Shown here in pieces: positions 34,856 to 42,843 of a stretch of DNA of 42,843 nt. The position numbers and the translations under genes are program-made. The DNA comes from Pseudomonadota bacterium. GTDB taxonomy: Bacteria; Bdellovibrionota_C; UBA2361; SZUA-149. The notes under the pieces were generated by a model. It saw only the letters and a program-made list of their open reading frames with translations. It was not told where the DNA came from and searched no databases. Location: NCBI GenBank assembly GCA_029555385.1, contig JAKPSH010000260.1, positions 1 to 42,843 of the forward strand, written 5' to 3'. The stretch's first letter is position 1, and each line of letters begins with the position of its first letter.

Positions 34856-36850
34856 ATGGCGAACGAAAAGAAAGAAGCTGTGTCGACCACATCCTTGATG
34901 TCTGAAACCAGGACATTTCCGCCGTCACCCGAGGTTGTCCAGCGCGCTCATTTGAATGCAGCGCAGTACGCAGAGATGTATCAGCGTTCGATTAATGACT
35001 CCACCAACTTTTGGCTTGAGCAAGCAGATACTCTACAGTGGTTTAAGAAACCCAGCGTTGCACGCAAGCACACTTGGAACACACAAAGCCGGTTGATTAA
35101 ACACACATGGTTCGCTGATGGCGAGTTGAATGTTTCACAAAACTGCCTCGACCGCCATCTCACCAACGAGCGCAAGGACAAAATTGCCATCTCGTGGCAG
35201 GGAGAACCTGAAGAAGACGTGCGCAGCTTTACTTACGCCCAGCTTTTTCGCGAGGTCTGCCAGTTTGCCAATGTCTTGAAATCTTGCGGAGTCAATAAAG
35301 GCGATCGTGTTTGTATGTACATGCCGATGGTGCCGGAGCTGGCTGTCGCAATGCTGGCCTGCGCACGAATCGGCGCCATTCACTCGGTTGTCTTCGGCGG
35401 ATTCAGCTCCGAATCCTTAGCGGACCGGATTAATGACTCTCAGTGTAAAGTGCTGGTGACCAGCAATGTGTCACTTCGTGCCGGGAAGAGCATTCCCTTG
35501 AAGCAAATGGCGGATCAGGCTCTCAAGTCCACCCCGTCTATTGAAAAGGTTGTCGTCTACCGCAGAAACGATGAACCATGCGCGATGACGGCTGGCCGCG
35601 ACCTTTGGTACCACGAAGCAATGGCGGGAGCGAGTGCTGTTTGCGAAGCAGTGCCGGTAAACGCCGAGGACCCGCTGTTTATTCTTTATACTTCCGGTTC
35701 GACTGGGAAGCCTAAAGGAGTAGTGCATACAACTGCAGGTTATCTGCTGCACGCCGCCTTGACGCACAAATATGTTTTTGACGTACACGAGGACGATATC
35801 TACTGGTGCACCGCTGATATCGGCTGGGTTACCGGCCATAGTTATATTGTTTATGGGCCACTAGCGAACGGAGCGACAAGCTTAATGTTCGAGGGCGTCC
35901 CGACTTACCCCGATGCAGGCCGGTTCTGGCAGATTGTCGACAAGTATAACGTTACTATTTTTTACACCGCACCAACCGCAATCCGCGCTTTAATTCGTCT
36001 GGGAGATGAATGGCCTAACAAATACAGTCTCGCTACGCTGCGGATATTAGGTTCCGTCGGCGAACCAATCAATCCGGAGGCTTGGATTTGGTATCATGAA
36101 GTAATCGGCAAGAAGCGCTGCCCGATAGTTGATACGTGGTGGCAGACCGAAACCGGCGGCATTTTGATCACTCCGCTTCCTGGTGCTCACGTCTTGAAGC
36201 CTGGTGCTGCACTGAAGCCGTTTTTCGGCGTAGAACCAGTGGTACTTCGCGATGACGGAACCGAGTGTGCACGAAACGAAGGCGGCAAACTGTGCATCAA
36301 GAAACCTTGGCCGGGAATGATGCGCACAATGTGGGGCGACCATGACCGCTTCATCGATACTTACTTTTCGATGTACAACGATCTGTACTTCACCGGCGAC
36401 GGCTGCCGCGTAGATGAAGACGGCGATCATTGGTTAATGGGGCGCATAGACGACGTTGTCAATGTTTCAGGGCATCGCATCGGAACCGCAGAAGTGGAAA
36501 GCGCTTTGGTCAGTCACGAGAAAGTTGCGGAGGCCGCCGTCGCTCCAATGCCGCACGATATCAAAGGTCAGGCGCTCTATGCCTTTGTTACGCTTGTGGA
36601 CGGGGTGGAGCCGAGCGATCCCCTGCGTAAAGAACTTCTGCTTCATGTGCGCAAGGAGATCGGCGCGATCGCCGTTCCGGATAAGCTGCAATTTGCGCAT
36701 GGCCTGCCGAAGACCCGTTCCGGCAAGATTATGCGCCGGATTCTGCGCAAGATCGCAGAAAACGCCATTGACCAGATCGGCGATACAACAACTCTCGCCG
36801 ATCCCTCGGTCGTTGATGATTTAGTAAAGGGCAGTCAGGAGATTAAGTAA
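34856..36850 (+). CDS. acs: Acetyl-CoA synthetase (AMP-forming)
   Basis: The 664-residue enzyme activates acetate to acetyl-CoA through acetyl-AMP. The AMP-binding motif [15 protein letters not shown], the [16 protein letters not shown] acetate/AMP pocket and [20 protein letters not shown] hinge region are present. The C-terminal [16 protein letters not shown] motif carries Lys624, equivalent to Lys609 of the Salmonella enzyme. Acetylation there blocks the adenylating step. With GNAT and AcuC genes next to it the enzyme is a clear candidate for reversible lysine acetylation. GAGGAG lies 8 bases before the ATG. The transporter gene starts at the base after its stop codon (TAAATG). Confidence 0.97.
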   Translation: MANEKKEAVSTTSLMSETRTFPPSPEVVQRAHLNAAQYAEMYQRSINDSTNFWLEQADTLQWFKKPSVARKHTWNTQSRLIKHTWFADGELNVSQNCLDRHLTNERKDKIAISWQGEPEEDVRSFTYAQLFREVCQFANVLKSCGVNKGDRVCMYMPMVPELAVAMLACARIGAIHSVVFGGFSSESLADRINDSQCKVLVTSNVSLRAGKSIPLKQMADQALKSTPSIEKVVVYRRNDEPCAMTAGRDLWYHEAMAGASAVCEAVPVNAEDPLFILYTSGSTGKPKGVVHTTAGYLLHAALTHKYVFDVHEDDIYWCTADIGWVTGHSYIVYGPLANGATSLMFEGVPTYPDAGRFWQIVDKYNVTIFYTAPTAIRALIRLGDEWPNKYSLATLRILGSVGEPINPEAWIWYHEVIGKKRCPIVDTWWQTETGGILITPLPGAHVLKPGAALKPFFGVEPVVLRDDGTECARNEGGKLCIKKPWPGMMRTMWGDHDRFIDTYFSMYNDLYFTGDGCRVDEDGDHWLMGRIDDVVNVSGHRIGTAEVESALVSHEKVAEAAVAPMPHDIKGQALYAFVTLVDGVEPSDPLRKELLLHVRKEIGAIAVPDKLQFAHGLPKTRSGKIMRRILRKIAENAIDQIGDTTTLADPSVVDDLVKGSQEIK

Positions 36851-38149
36851 ATGAATCGCTGGTTCGTTGTCGCCGGAGCAGTGCTTATTCAGCTCTGTCT
36901 CGGTGCGATTTATGCGTGGAGCGCTTTTACTGCGGCATTAACTAAACCGCTTGAAGCAGGCGGCCGATACGGTTTCACCGCGACAGAGGCGGCGTGGATA
37001 TTTTCGGCAGGGCTTGCGGTCTTTGCAGTAGTAATGGTTTACGCGGGCCGGTTGCAGGCTCGTATCGGCCCGCGGCCAGTCGCAATAGCCAGTGCTGTTG
37101 TACTCGGCGCTGGATATGTTTGCGGCGGTATCTTTGGCAGTACGTTTATTGCGCAGCTCCTCTGCATCGGTGTTATCGGCGGCGCGGGCATCGGCCTGGG
37201 CTATGTCGTTCCGATAGCGGTCGGAGTTAAGTGGTTTCCTGACAAAAAAGGCCTGATCACAGGGCTCGCTGTCGCCGGTTTCGGTTTCGGCGCCACGATC
37301 TGGGTCAAGCTCGCCGGTAGCTGGTTTGGCGGCTTGCTGAATACCACAAGTATATTGGGACTTCCTGGCGTGCAAAGCGTTTTTTTTATTTACGGTATAG
37401 TCTTTCTCGTTTTTATCTTGATTGGCAGCTCTGTGATGATCAATCCGCCCGAAGGCTTCCGCCCCGCTGGGTGGGAACCGAACGCACCAAGCACAAGGGC
37501 CGTCAACGCATCAGGTTCTCGCGAATTTGTCAGTTCCGAGATGCTTCGAACACCTCAGTTCTATATGCTGTGGCTGATGTTTTGCTGCTCCGCGCTGGCC
37601 GGACTGATGGTCATTTACTGCATTCAGCTCTTCGGCATTGATGCGCTGCGCGCAAGCGGCGCTGCTTCCGACACGGCACAAGCCGCTGCCATCGCTGGAA
37701 CCGCGATGGCCTGGTACGCTATATTAAACGGCTGCGGACGAATTGTTTGGGGCAGCTTATCCGACCGGCTGGGACGAAAAACATCTTTGGCTCTGATGTG
37801 CTTTGCCCAAAGCGCAATCCTGTTTGCGTTCTTTAATTTGGGCGGTTCGCCTCTAGGCTTAATTGCCGGTGCCTGTTTAATTGGTTTTAATTTCGGCGGG
37901 AATTTCGCTCTTTTCCCGGCAGCAACAGCAGACTTCTTTGGCAATAAAAATCTCGGGCCCAATTATGGCTGGGTCTTTTTGGCCTATGGTGTCGCCGGAA
38001 TCGCCGGCCCGTTTGTCGCGGGCTATTTTAAGGATGCCGCAAAGGGTGGTGATGTATCGGCATGGTTCGGGCCGTTCATGATTGCCGGAGCAGCTTGCTT
38101 AGTGGCCGCACTAATCGGCATTATGATGAAGCCGCCTCACAAGTGCTGA
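36851..38149 (+). CDS. MFS transporter, oxalate/formate antiporter (OFA) family
   Basis: The 432-residue inner-membrane protein has about 12 membrane segments. It opens with the OFA pattern RWFVVAGAVLIQLCLGAIYAWSAFTAAL and has GLGYVVPIAVGVKWFPDKKGLITGLAVAGFGFGA, typical of the family; the second-half loop GSLSDRLGRK is the MFS signature. Family members carry oxalate, formate or other monocarboxylates. ATG follows the acs stop directly, so translation is coupled and acetate or a related carboxylate is the likely substrate, by inference. The 3' end overlaps the convergent marC-like gene by 13 bases. Confidence 0.88.
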   Translation: MNRWFVVAGAVLIQLCLGAIYAWSAFTAALTKPLEAGGRYGFTATEAAWIFSAGLAVFAVVMVYAGRLQARIGPRPVAIASAVVLGAGYVCGGIFGSTFIAQLLCIGVIGGAGIGLGYVVPIAVGVKWFPDKKGLITGLAVAGFGFGATIWVKLAGSWFGGLLNTTSILGLPGVQSVFFIYGIVFLVFILIGSSVMINPPEGFRPAGWEPNAPSTRAVNASGSREFVSSEMLRTPQFYMLWLMFCCSALAGLMVIYCIQLFGIDALRASGAASDTAQAAAIAGTAMAWYAILNGCGRIVWGSLSDRLGRKTSLALMCFAQSAILFAFFNLGGSPLGLIAGACLIGFNFGGNFALFPAATADFFGNKNLGPNYGWVFLAYGVAGIAGPFVAGYFKDAAKGGDVSAWFGPFMIAGAACLVAALIGIMMKPPHKC

Positions 38150-38727
38150 ATAAAGTCTTTTACTCCAGCAAGAAACATTTCCACAGCTACCGCAGTAAGA
38201 ATCAGTCCCATCAAGCGTTCAAGGGCTGAGATTCCCCGCTGCCCGAGCAGCTCGGCGATACGGGAACCTAAGCTCAGTGTGAGCGTTGTCACTGCGCAGG
38301 AGATCACTAACGCCAGAAACCAATCCAAACGGCGCTCAGGCCAGCGAGCAACTAAAAGCAGAGTAGTTGCGATAGCGGAGGGACCAGCGATAAGCGGTAT
38401 CGCCAACGGCACGAGAAAAGGCTCTCCTTCCGGCAGGTCGCCAAAAATGCCCTGACGTGTTGGGAAAATAATACGAATTGCGATAAGAAAAAGTACTATG
38501 CCGCCGGCGATGCCGAGCGAAGTCTGGGAAAGCTGCAGCAACCCCAGCAAACGTTGGCCAAGCAGCAGAAAGACAAGCAGCACTAAAAAAGCCAGCAAAC
38601 ATTCGCGCAGGACAATCTTGCGCCGCTTGCTTTCCTCAACATTCTTCAGGACAGCGAGAAAGAGTGGAATACCCCCAAATGGATCCATCACCAAGAGCAA
38701 AAGAATCGCCGCAGACGCAAGCGTCAT
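38137..38727 (-). CDS. MarC family integral membrane protein
   Basis: The 196-residue protein has about six membrane segments. It begins with ILLLLVMDPFGGIPLFLAVLKN, the MarC family start, and has LVPLAIPLIAGPSAIATTLLL and RGISALERLMGLILTAVAVEMFLAGV in the order of the family. The function of MarC is unknown; early claims of a role in multiple antibiotic resistance were not upheld. Its ATG overlaps the stop of the hybrid kinase gene by 4 bases, so the two are co-transcribed. Confidence 0.92.
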   Translation of the reverse strand: MTLASAAILLLLVMDPFGGIPLFLAVLKNVEESKRRKIVLRECLLAFLVLLVFLLLGQRLLGLLQLSQTSLGIAGGIVLFLIAIRIIFPTRQGIFGDLPEGEPFLVPLAIPLIAGPSAIATTLLLVARWPERRLDWFLALVISCAVTTLTLSLGSRIAELLGQRGISALERLMGLILTAVAVEMFLAGVKDFIQHL

Positions 38728-41210
38728 TCTCTTATTTCCTCCTTGCGCAGTCTTTCCACAGCAGCAAGCAGTTGGACCGGCCGGTAAGGTTTTTTAATAA
38801 AACCTGTCAGCGCGCTGTTGATAATTTCTGGAGAAATTGCATGTTCGCTGTAGCCGCTGGAAAACAAAATACGAACGCGCGGGTCGAGACGCCGCAACTC
38901 CAACATCGTCTCCTCCCCGCTTAACTCCGGCATCATCAAATCTAGGATAACAACACTTATTTCCTCGCGATAAGCACGGAATACTTCGACCGCCGCCCTT
39001 CCGTCTCCAGCCTTCAGAACCCTGAATCCAGCTCTGCGCATTATTCTTTCAGCCATGGCAAGCAGCAGTTCTTCATCATCTACAATCATCACAGTCTGTC
39101 TCGCCAGAGGCGCTCCGCAACATACACTTATATCCCGCGGCATTTCATCGGCCAAGCGGTTAACCGGCAAATAGACCAAAAATTGCGCACCTTGGTCAGG
39201 ATGGCTGGAAACGGCTATGCCGCCATTATGTCCGCGAACAATTCCCAGCACAGCTGCAAGCCCTAAGCCACGTCCGATAAATTTCGTGCTGAAGAAAGGA
39301 TCGAAAATCTTCGCGGCGGTGTCAGAATCCATACCACAGCCAGTATCGCGTACAGTGATAACGACGTATTCTCCCTCCGGCAAACTGTCACCGCAAGCTA
39401 GGCATGAAAAATCATCCGCCCGGCAGCGCTTAACTCCCGCTTCCACGCCAATGATCCCCGGCTTGCCGTTCAAGGCTTCCGAGGCATTTAGCAACAGATT
39501 AATAAGCACCTGGCGCAGCTGAGCCGCGTCACCGATTACCGGTGGTACCGGACAGTCAAGCGCGTATTCCACTTTGGCTTTTTTTGAGACAATGGTCTGA
39601 ATAAAAGGCCTCATCTGTCTGATCACTTCCGCCAAATCAATTGGTTCCTGCGCGATGTTGCCGCTGCCGGAATAGGCCAGCATTTGCTCGGCAATTGCTG
39701 CCGCTCGCTGCGCCACTCGATCGATTTGCTCCAAATATGGCCTGCTTTCTATGTATTCCATAGGTCCTTCCAGCAGCATGCCGACATTGCCGATAATGAC
39801 TCCCAACAGATTATTGAAGTCGTGCGCTACTCCGCCGGCAAGAACTTCCATACTTTCCAATCGCTGCGCTTGTCTCATGCGTTTCTCCAGTTCACGCTGA
39901 GATTGCTCACGCCGGCGCATCTCGGTAATATCCGCCGAAACACCTAAGACACCGATGATTTCGCCGTGCTCACTGACTAACGGAGACCTGCTGGTAAGCA
40001 AAACTCGCCGTGTACCAGAAGCATCAATAATCTGCTCTTCGACATTGAGCAGAGGAACTCCGCCTTTTAAGACTGTCTCATCGCAATGACGGTGGAACAC
40101 CAACCCTTCCTCAGCCCACGACAAGACCGCATCGGTCTGGCCAATCAGTTCCTGCGCAGACTTGCCGTCAGATAATTCGGCAAAACGTCTGTTACACCCC
40201 ACATAGCGTAATTGGCGATCCTTCCAGTAAATATAATGCGGCACTGCCGACACAACGGAATCCAAGATATTCTTCTGGCGGCGCAGCTCTTCCTCTGCCT
40301 TTTTTCTTTCTGTAATATCGACGATTATCCCGACGATGCCACCAACTCCGCCATCGGGAAAGGCAAACAGCGATTTGTTGAAGACCACGTCATGGTCCGA
40401 ACCGTCGGCATAACGCACCTTCGCTTCATATATCTGAATTCCACCCTTGTTGCGCAGATCTTCGTCTTGCTCTGTGTAAATTTGCGCCAAGTGTGGTGGG
40501 GCAATATCAAAAGCAGTCTTTCCTGCGATATCCTGCAGATCTCGCCCGATAAAGCGCGCAAATGCGGTATTACCTCCGAGGTATACGCCAGCTAAGTTTT
40601 TGTAAAAAACTGGATTCGGTATGCTGTTGAGCAGCACCTGGAGGAAACTCTGCTGTTCTTGCCTTTTCTGAACTGCCCAATAACGCTCAACAGCCAATGC
40701 ATAAATATCCGCCAGTCGCTGGATCACTTCTAGATCTTGCTCGTTAAACGGCTCAGCCCTGTTGGCCGCGCCGACGACGCCAAAAACAGTTCTATCGCAC
40801 ATTGCTGCTACACCGAGAAAGCGGCTAATAACTGCCTTCTCTTGCCGGGCTGCATGGGCGCAGGAGCTGCTCTCGACATCATTTGCCAACACTCTACCGC
40901 CATTCTGCAGCACGAACTCCCCGAGACGGCACAATTCATTAAGGACCGCAGGCCGGCCTAAAACCTGTCCCTGGGAGCACACGTCAAGCACAATGGCGGG
41001 CACAATTAGATTCGCTGAGTCTTGGTCAATATAACCAACGAAACCAAGCGAACTCGCGGTAAAGGTCTTGACATAAGACAGCACAAGAGCTGAAATTTCT
41101 TCCAAAGTTGATGACTGAATTAACGCCCGGTACAACGTGAATAATGCGTGATCGAAATTGCCCTTGGCTCCTAACAGCAGCAACTCCTCTTGAGCAGCAT
41201 TAGTGGTCAT
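38724..41210 (-). CDS. Hybrid sensor histidine kinase, GAF-PAS-PAS-HisKA-HATPase-REC
   Basis: The 828-residue cytoplasmic protein has a GAF-like domain (about 20-180), two PAS domains (about 190-305 and 315-430), and a dimerisation domain with His463 (GGVAHDFNNLLG). An ATPase domain follows (N-box around Asn575, GCGMDSDTAAKIFDPFFSTKFIGRGLGLAAV). A receiver with Asp757 (VVILDLMMP) ends the protein. The first region has Cys residues (78, 94, 117, 138) in GAF positions. It is divergent from a receiver/CheX pair across 375 bp, which may be part of the same signalling path. MarC follows with a 4-base overlap. Signal unknown. Confidence 0.92.
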   Translation of the reverse strand: MTTNAAQEELLLLGAKGNFDHALFTLYRALIQSSTLEEISALVLSYVKTFTASSLGFVGYIDQDSANLIVPAIVLDVCSQGQVLGRPAVLNELCRLGEFVLQNGGRVLANDVESSSCAHAARQEKAVISRFLGVAAMCDRTVFGVVGAANRAEPFNEQDLEVIQRLADIYALAVERYWAVQKRQEQQSFLQVLLNSIPNPVFYKNLAGVYLGGNTAFARFIGRDLQDIAGKTAFDIAPPHLAQIYTEQDEDLRNKGGIQIYEAKVRYADGSDHDVVFNKSLFAFPDGGVGGIVGIIVDITERKKAEEELRRQKNILDSVVSAVPHYIYWKDRQLRYVGCNRRFAELSDGKSAQELIGQTDAVLSWAEEGLVFHRHCDETVLKGGVPLLNVEEQIIDASGTRRVLLTSRSPLVSEHGEIIGVLGVSADITEMRRREQSQRELEKRMRQAQRLESMEVLAGGVAHDFNNLLGVIIGNVGMLLEGPMEYIESRPYLEQIDRVAQRAAAIAEQMLAYSGSGNIAQEPIDLAEVIRQMRPFIQTIVSKKAKVEYALDCPVPPVIGDAAQLRQVLINLLLNASEALNGKPGIIGVEAGVKRCRADDFSCLACGDSLPEGEYVVITVRDTGCGMDSDTAAKIFDPFFSTKFIGRGLGLAAVLGIVRGHNGGIAVSSHPDQGAQFLVYLPVNRLADEMPRDISVCCGAPLARQTVMIVDDEELLLAMAERIMRRAGFRVLKAGDGRAAVEVFRAYREEISVVILDLMMPELSGEETMLELRRLDPRVRILFSSGYSEHAISPEIINSALTGFIKKPYRPVQLLAAVERLRKEEIRE

Positions 41211-41585
41211 GCAGCAATCCGGCCCCCCAGCGGCTTGTCGGGATTATTTCTCATGCGCCGCCTCGACGCTTCGTAGTGACTACGATTTTTGATGCACAGC
41301 AATGGTTGCCAGATTGAACTACCGGAGGAGAAACGGCTCAGCGTTGCGGTTGATTATTCTGGCGATTATGATTTTGAACATATTACCCCCGCTGAAAATA
41401 GCCTCTTATGTTGAAATGTCGCGCATCATCGAGCTCATTGCCGCAACTTCGTGCGTTTTTCCGCCAAATATTTCTTTACCCTCGCATCTCCTGGCGAGGC
41501 CCAGGCATCTTAATAATCCATTGCTTTTATCCGCAATAATGAGAAATTCTTGGTTTCATAACCGCTACTAATACGCTGAATTTCG
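41211..41585. other. Divergent region between hybrid kinase and receiver genes
   Basis: These 375 bases separate diverging genes and must contain both promoters. I see no sigma-54 site, strong hairpin or convincing small gene. An 89-codon frame (41302-41571) is possible but has no ribosome-binding site or recognisable sequence. GGAGGAG at about 41322-41328 is not followed by a usable start. Confidence 0.4.
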
Positions 41586-41978
41586 ATGATGCCAGTTATT
41601 CTAGTCGCCGATCACAACGAACAGAACCGGACGCTGGTCGCGCAGCACGTTGATGCGTTGGGTTATTGCTCACTGCGCGCACCAAGCGGATTCCTTGCGC
41701 TGGATATCCTCAATGCCAATCCGCAAATCAGTATGCTAATTGTCGATGCATCATTGCCGGATATTTCCGCGATGGATCTCACGCGCCGACTCTGCCGGGA
41801 AGCTAAACTGGAACAGCTTTCGATCATCATTATTTCGGATAAAATCTCGATTAAGGACATCAACCAGTTCCTTGAATTAGGGGCTTCCTATTTTGTACCC
41901 AAGCCCTTAAACTTGGAACGTCTGAAGGAACTCGTGGTAAAGGTGATGTCCCGCAAGACAAAAAGAGAGGGGAATTAA
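41586..41978 (+). CDS. Single-domain response regulator with atypical acidic pocket
   Basis: The 130-residue protein is a lone receiver domain with no output part, like CheY. Asp54 (LIVDASLP) would be phosphorylated, and Ser84 (IIISDK) and Lys106 (VPKPL) are the usual partners. The acidic pair that binds magnesium is normally Asp-Asp or Asp-Glu after the first strand; here it is Asp9-His10 (VADHNEQNR), so the metal site is altered. It starts ATGATG with a weak ribosome-binding site and overlaps the CheX-type gene by one base (TAATG). A signalling pair with that phosphatase is likely. The divergent hybrid kinase is a possible donor. Confidence 0.85.
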   Translation: MMPVILVADHNEQNRTLVAQHVDALGYCSLRAPSGFLALDILNANPQISMLIVDASLPDISAMDLTRRLCREAKLEQLSIIIISDKISIKDINQFLELGASYFVPKPLNLERLKELVVKVMSRKTKREGN

Positions 41979-42445
41979 TGGACGCTGAACTTATAAATCC
42001 ATTTATCAAGTCGGTGGAAAACGTCATCACGACAATGGCGGGTATCTCGATGACGATGGAAAAACCATCGATCAAAAGAGACAACCGGACATGGGGCGAA
42101 GTCTCCGGGATTATCGGTCTCGCAGGCAATCAAGCCACAGGAAATATGATCCTAAGTTTTGATCAACCAAGCATCCTGGCCATAGTCAGCGGCATGCTCG
42201 GAGAGAGTTTTACAACTATTGACGCTCAAGTAACTGATGCTGTCGGCGAACTGACCAACATGGTTTCGGGCGGCGCTAAAGGAGCCCTTAGCGAAAAAGG
42301 TTATTACTTCGAAATGGCAACTCCGATTATTCTTGTCGGCAAGGACATCGAAATCAAACAGCTCTCCAAAGATCCAATCGTCTTAGTGCCCTTCGTTACC
42401 GAAACTGGTAAGTTTGTTCTTGAGGCCTCATTGACCAAAGATTAA
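41978..42445 (+). CDS. CheX-type chemotaxis phosphatase
   Basis: The 155-residue cytoplasmic protein resembles CheX of the CheC/CheX/FliY phosphatases, which dephosphorylate CheY-P. The catalytic E-x-x-N motif is present once (GELTNM, Glu91 and Asn94) within VTDAVGELTNMVSGGAKG, and the protein has the typical start NPFIKSVENVITTMAG. The ribosome-binding region GAGAGGGG is good. It is co-translated with the receiver gene, whose phosphorylated form is the expected substrate. Flagellar genes occur elsewhere in the window, so a chemotaxis link is plausible, but the receiver need not be CheY itself. Confidence 0.88.
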   Translation: MDAELINPFIKSVENVITTMAGISMTMEKPSIKRDNRTWGEVSGIIGLAGNQATGNMILSFDQPSILAIVSGMLGESFTTIDAQVTDAVGELTNMVSGGAKGALSEKGYYFEMATPIILVGKDIEIKQLSKDPIVLVPFVTETGKFVLEASLTKD

Positions 42446-42454
42446 GAGCCTCAG

Positions 42455-42542
42455 AATAAGCGAATAAGTCCGCCACATCCGGAATTCGCCCGGAAAGTCG
42501 TTGAATGGCGCATATTCTTGGCATCACCCGGGTGAACGCTGA
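42455..42542 (+). repeat. 88-bp dispersed repeat, copy 2
   Basis: This is the partner of 128-215: same length, same strand, 76 of 88 positions identical by eye, and only one difference in the last 48 bases. It contains the palindrome CACCCGGGTG. It begins 9 bases after the CheX-type stop codon and is followed by a separate inverted-repeat element. Over 42 kb lies between the copies. Confidence 0.75.
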
Positions 42543-42555
42543 GTTAAAATAAAAC

Positions 42556-42814
42556 AGTCATCCCGAGCGCAGGAGCCGTGCCTAAAGGCAGGGTTTATTG
42601 CGCGAGGGATCTCATGCCTGCACAGAGCAAGGTGTGCCTCCGCTCGGGACGAACACGAAGGCAGCGCCAGGCAAAATTAGTAATTAAGTGATTTTTATCG
42701 CTGCTGTGCCATCAATCGCGTCTCCACCCGGGATTGACCCCGCACCGGGGAACTTTGAGATCCCTCGCGCGGTGACTGCTGCCTTGAGGAACAACCGGTG
42801 GGCTCGGGATAACG
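42556..42814. mobile_element. 259-bp inverted-repeat (MITE-like) element
   Basis: Arms 42556-42614 and 42756-42814 are 59 bases long and align without gaps, 43 of 59 identical. The inner 15 bases are perfect (GCGCGAGGGATCTCA at 42600-42614 and its complement at 42756-42770). Outer ends share ATCCCGAGC and its complement. A 9-base direct repeat GTTAAAATA flanks it (42543-42551 and 42815-42823), consistent with a target duplication, although on the left it stands 4 bases away from the best arm boundary. No gene is inside, so it would need a transposase in trans. Confidence 0.7.
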
Positions 42815-42843
42815 GTTAAAATACAGGCGATGCAACTGCGCTA

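Noticed and set aside
41302..41571. An 89-codon plus-strand frame before the receiver gene
   Set aside because: No ribosome-binding site before its start, ordinary low-complexity translation and no family resemblance.

Overview
The window looks like a chromosomal segment of a flagellated Gram-negative bacterium of roughly 50% GC. Several traits point to a deltaproteobacterial-type lineage (Desulfobacterota or a relative): the flgB-flgC-fliE-fliF-fliG-fliH-fliI-fliJ-motE gene order, two sigma-54 activators with GG-N10-GC promoters, large PAS/GAF hybrid kinases, and an NDP-forming acyl-CoA synthetase. This placement is an inference from gene content; no rRNA or tRNA gene was seen.

Layout. (1) 1-605 has no gene but holds inverted repeats and one copy of an 88-bp dispersed repeat. 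(2) 606-3910 (minus) is a sulfate-activation operon, cysC-cysD-cysN, whose CysN carries a decayed APS-kinase domain. (3) 4265-12556 is an envelope/surface-polymer region: a multi-spanning GT-C-like transferase and a DegT-type aminotransferase (plus), then three overlapping minus-strand genes (FemAB-like, DUF2334-like deacetylase, CelD/BcsL-like acyltransferase), a solitary Leu/Ile/Val-type binding protein and an AlgX/AlgJ-like SGNH protein. (4) 12537-24600 is a 12-kb minus-strand flagellar block. It starts with regulators (FleQ-like activator, periplasmic TPR protein, small histidine kinase, NtrC-type regulator) and continues with the basal-body, switch and export genes. Sigma-54-like promoters lie upstream of the first regulator and upstream of flgB. 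(5) 25232-29449 (plus) holds an OsmC protein with a clear terminator and a 1149-residue hybrid kinase with cysteine-rich GAF domains. (6) 29461-38149 is an acetate/acetyl-CoA region: CoA-transferase fused to a GNAT domain, NDP-forming acyl-CoA synthetase and AcuC deacetylase (minus), diverging from acetyl-CoA synthetase and an OFA-family transporter (plus). (7) 38137-42445 holds MarC and a second hybrid kinase (minus) diverging from a receiver protein and a CheX-type phosphatase (plus). (8) 42446-42843 has the second copy of the 88-bp repeat and a 259-bp inverted-repeat element.

How the parts may work together. Acs has the conserved C-terminal lysine that GNAT enzymes acetylate. A GNAT domain and an AcuC deacetylase are encoded alongside, so region 6 reads as a self-contained acetate-activation unit with a post-translational switch. 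In region 4 the FleQ-like protein would sit at the top, the kinase/NtrC-type pair would act next, and the pair would switch on the flgB operon through its sigma-54 promoter. Region 2 beside region 3 raises the possibility that PAPS is made for sulfation of a surface polymer, although no sulfotransferase lies in the window.
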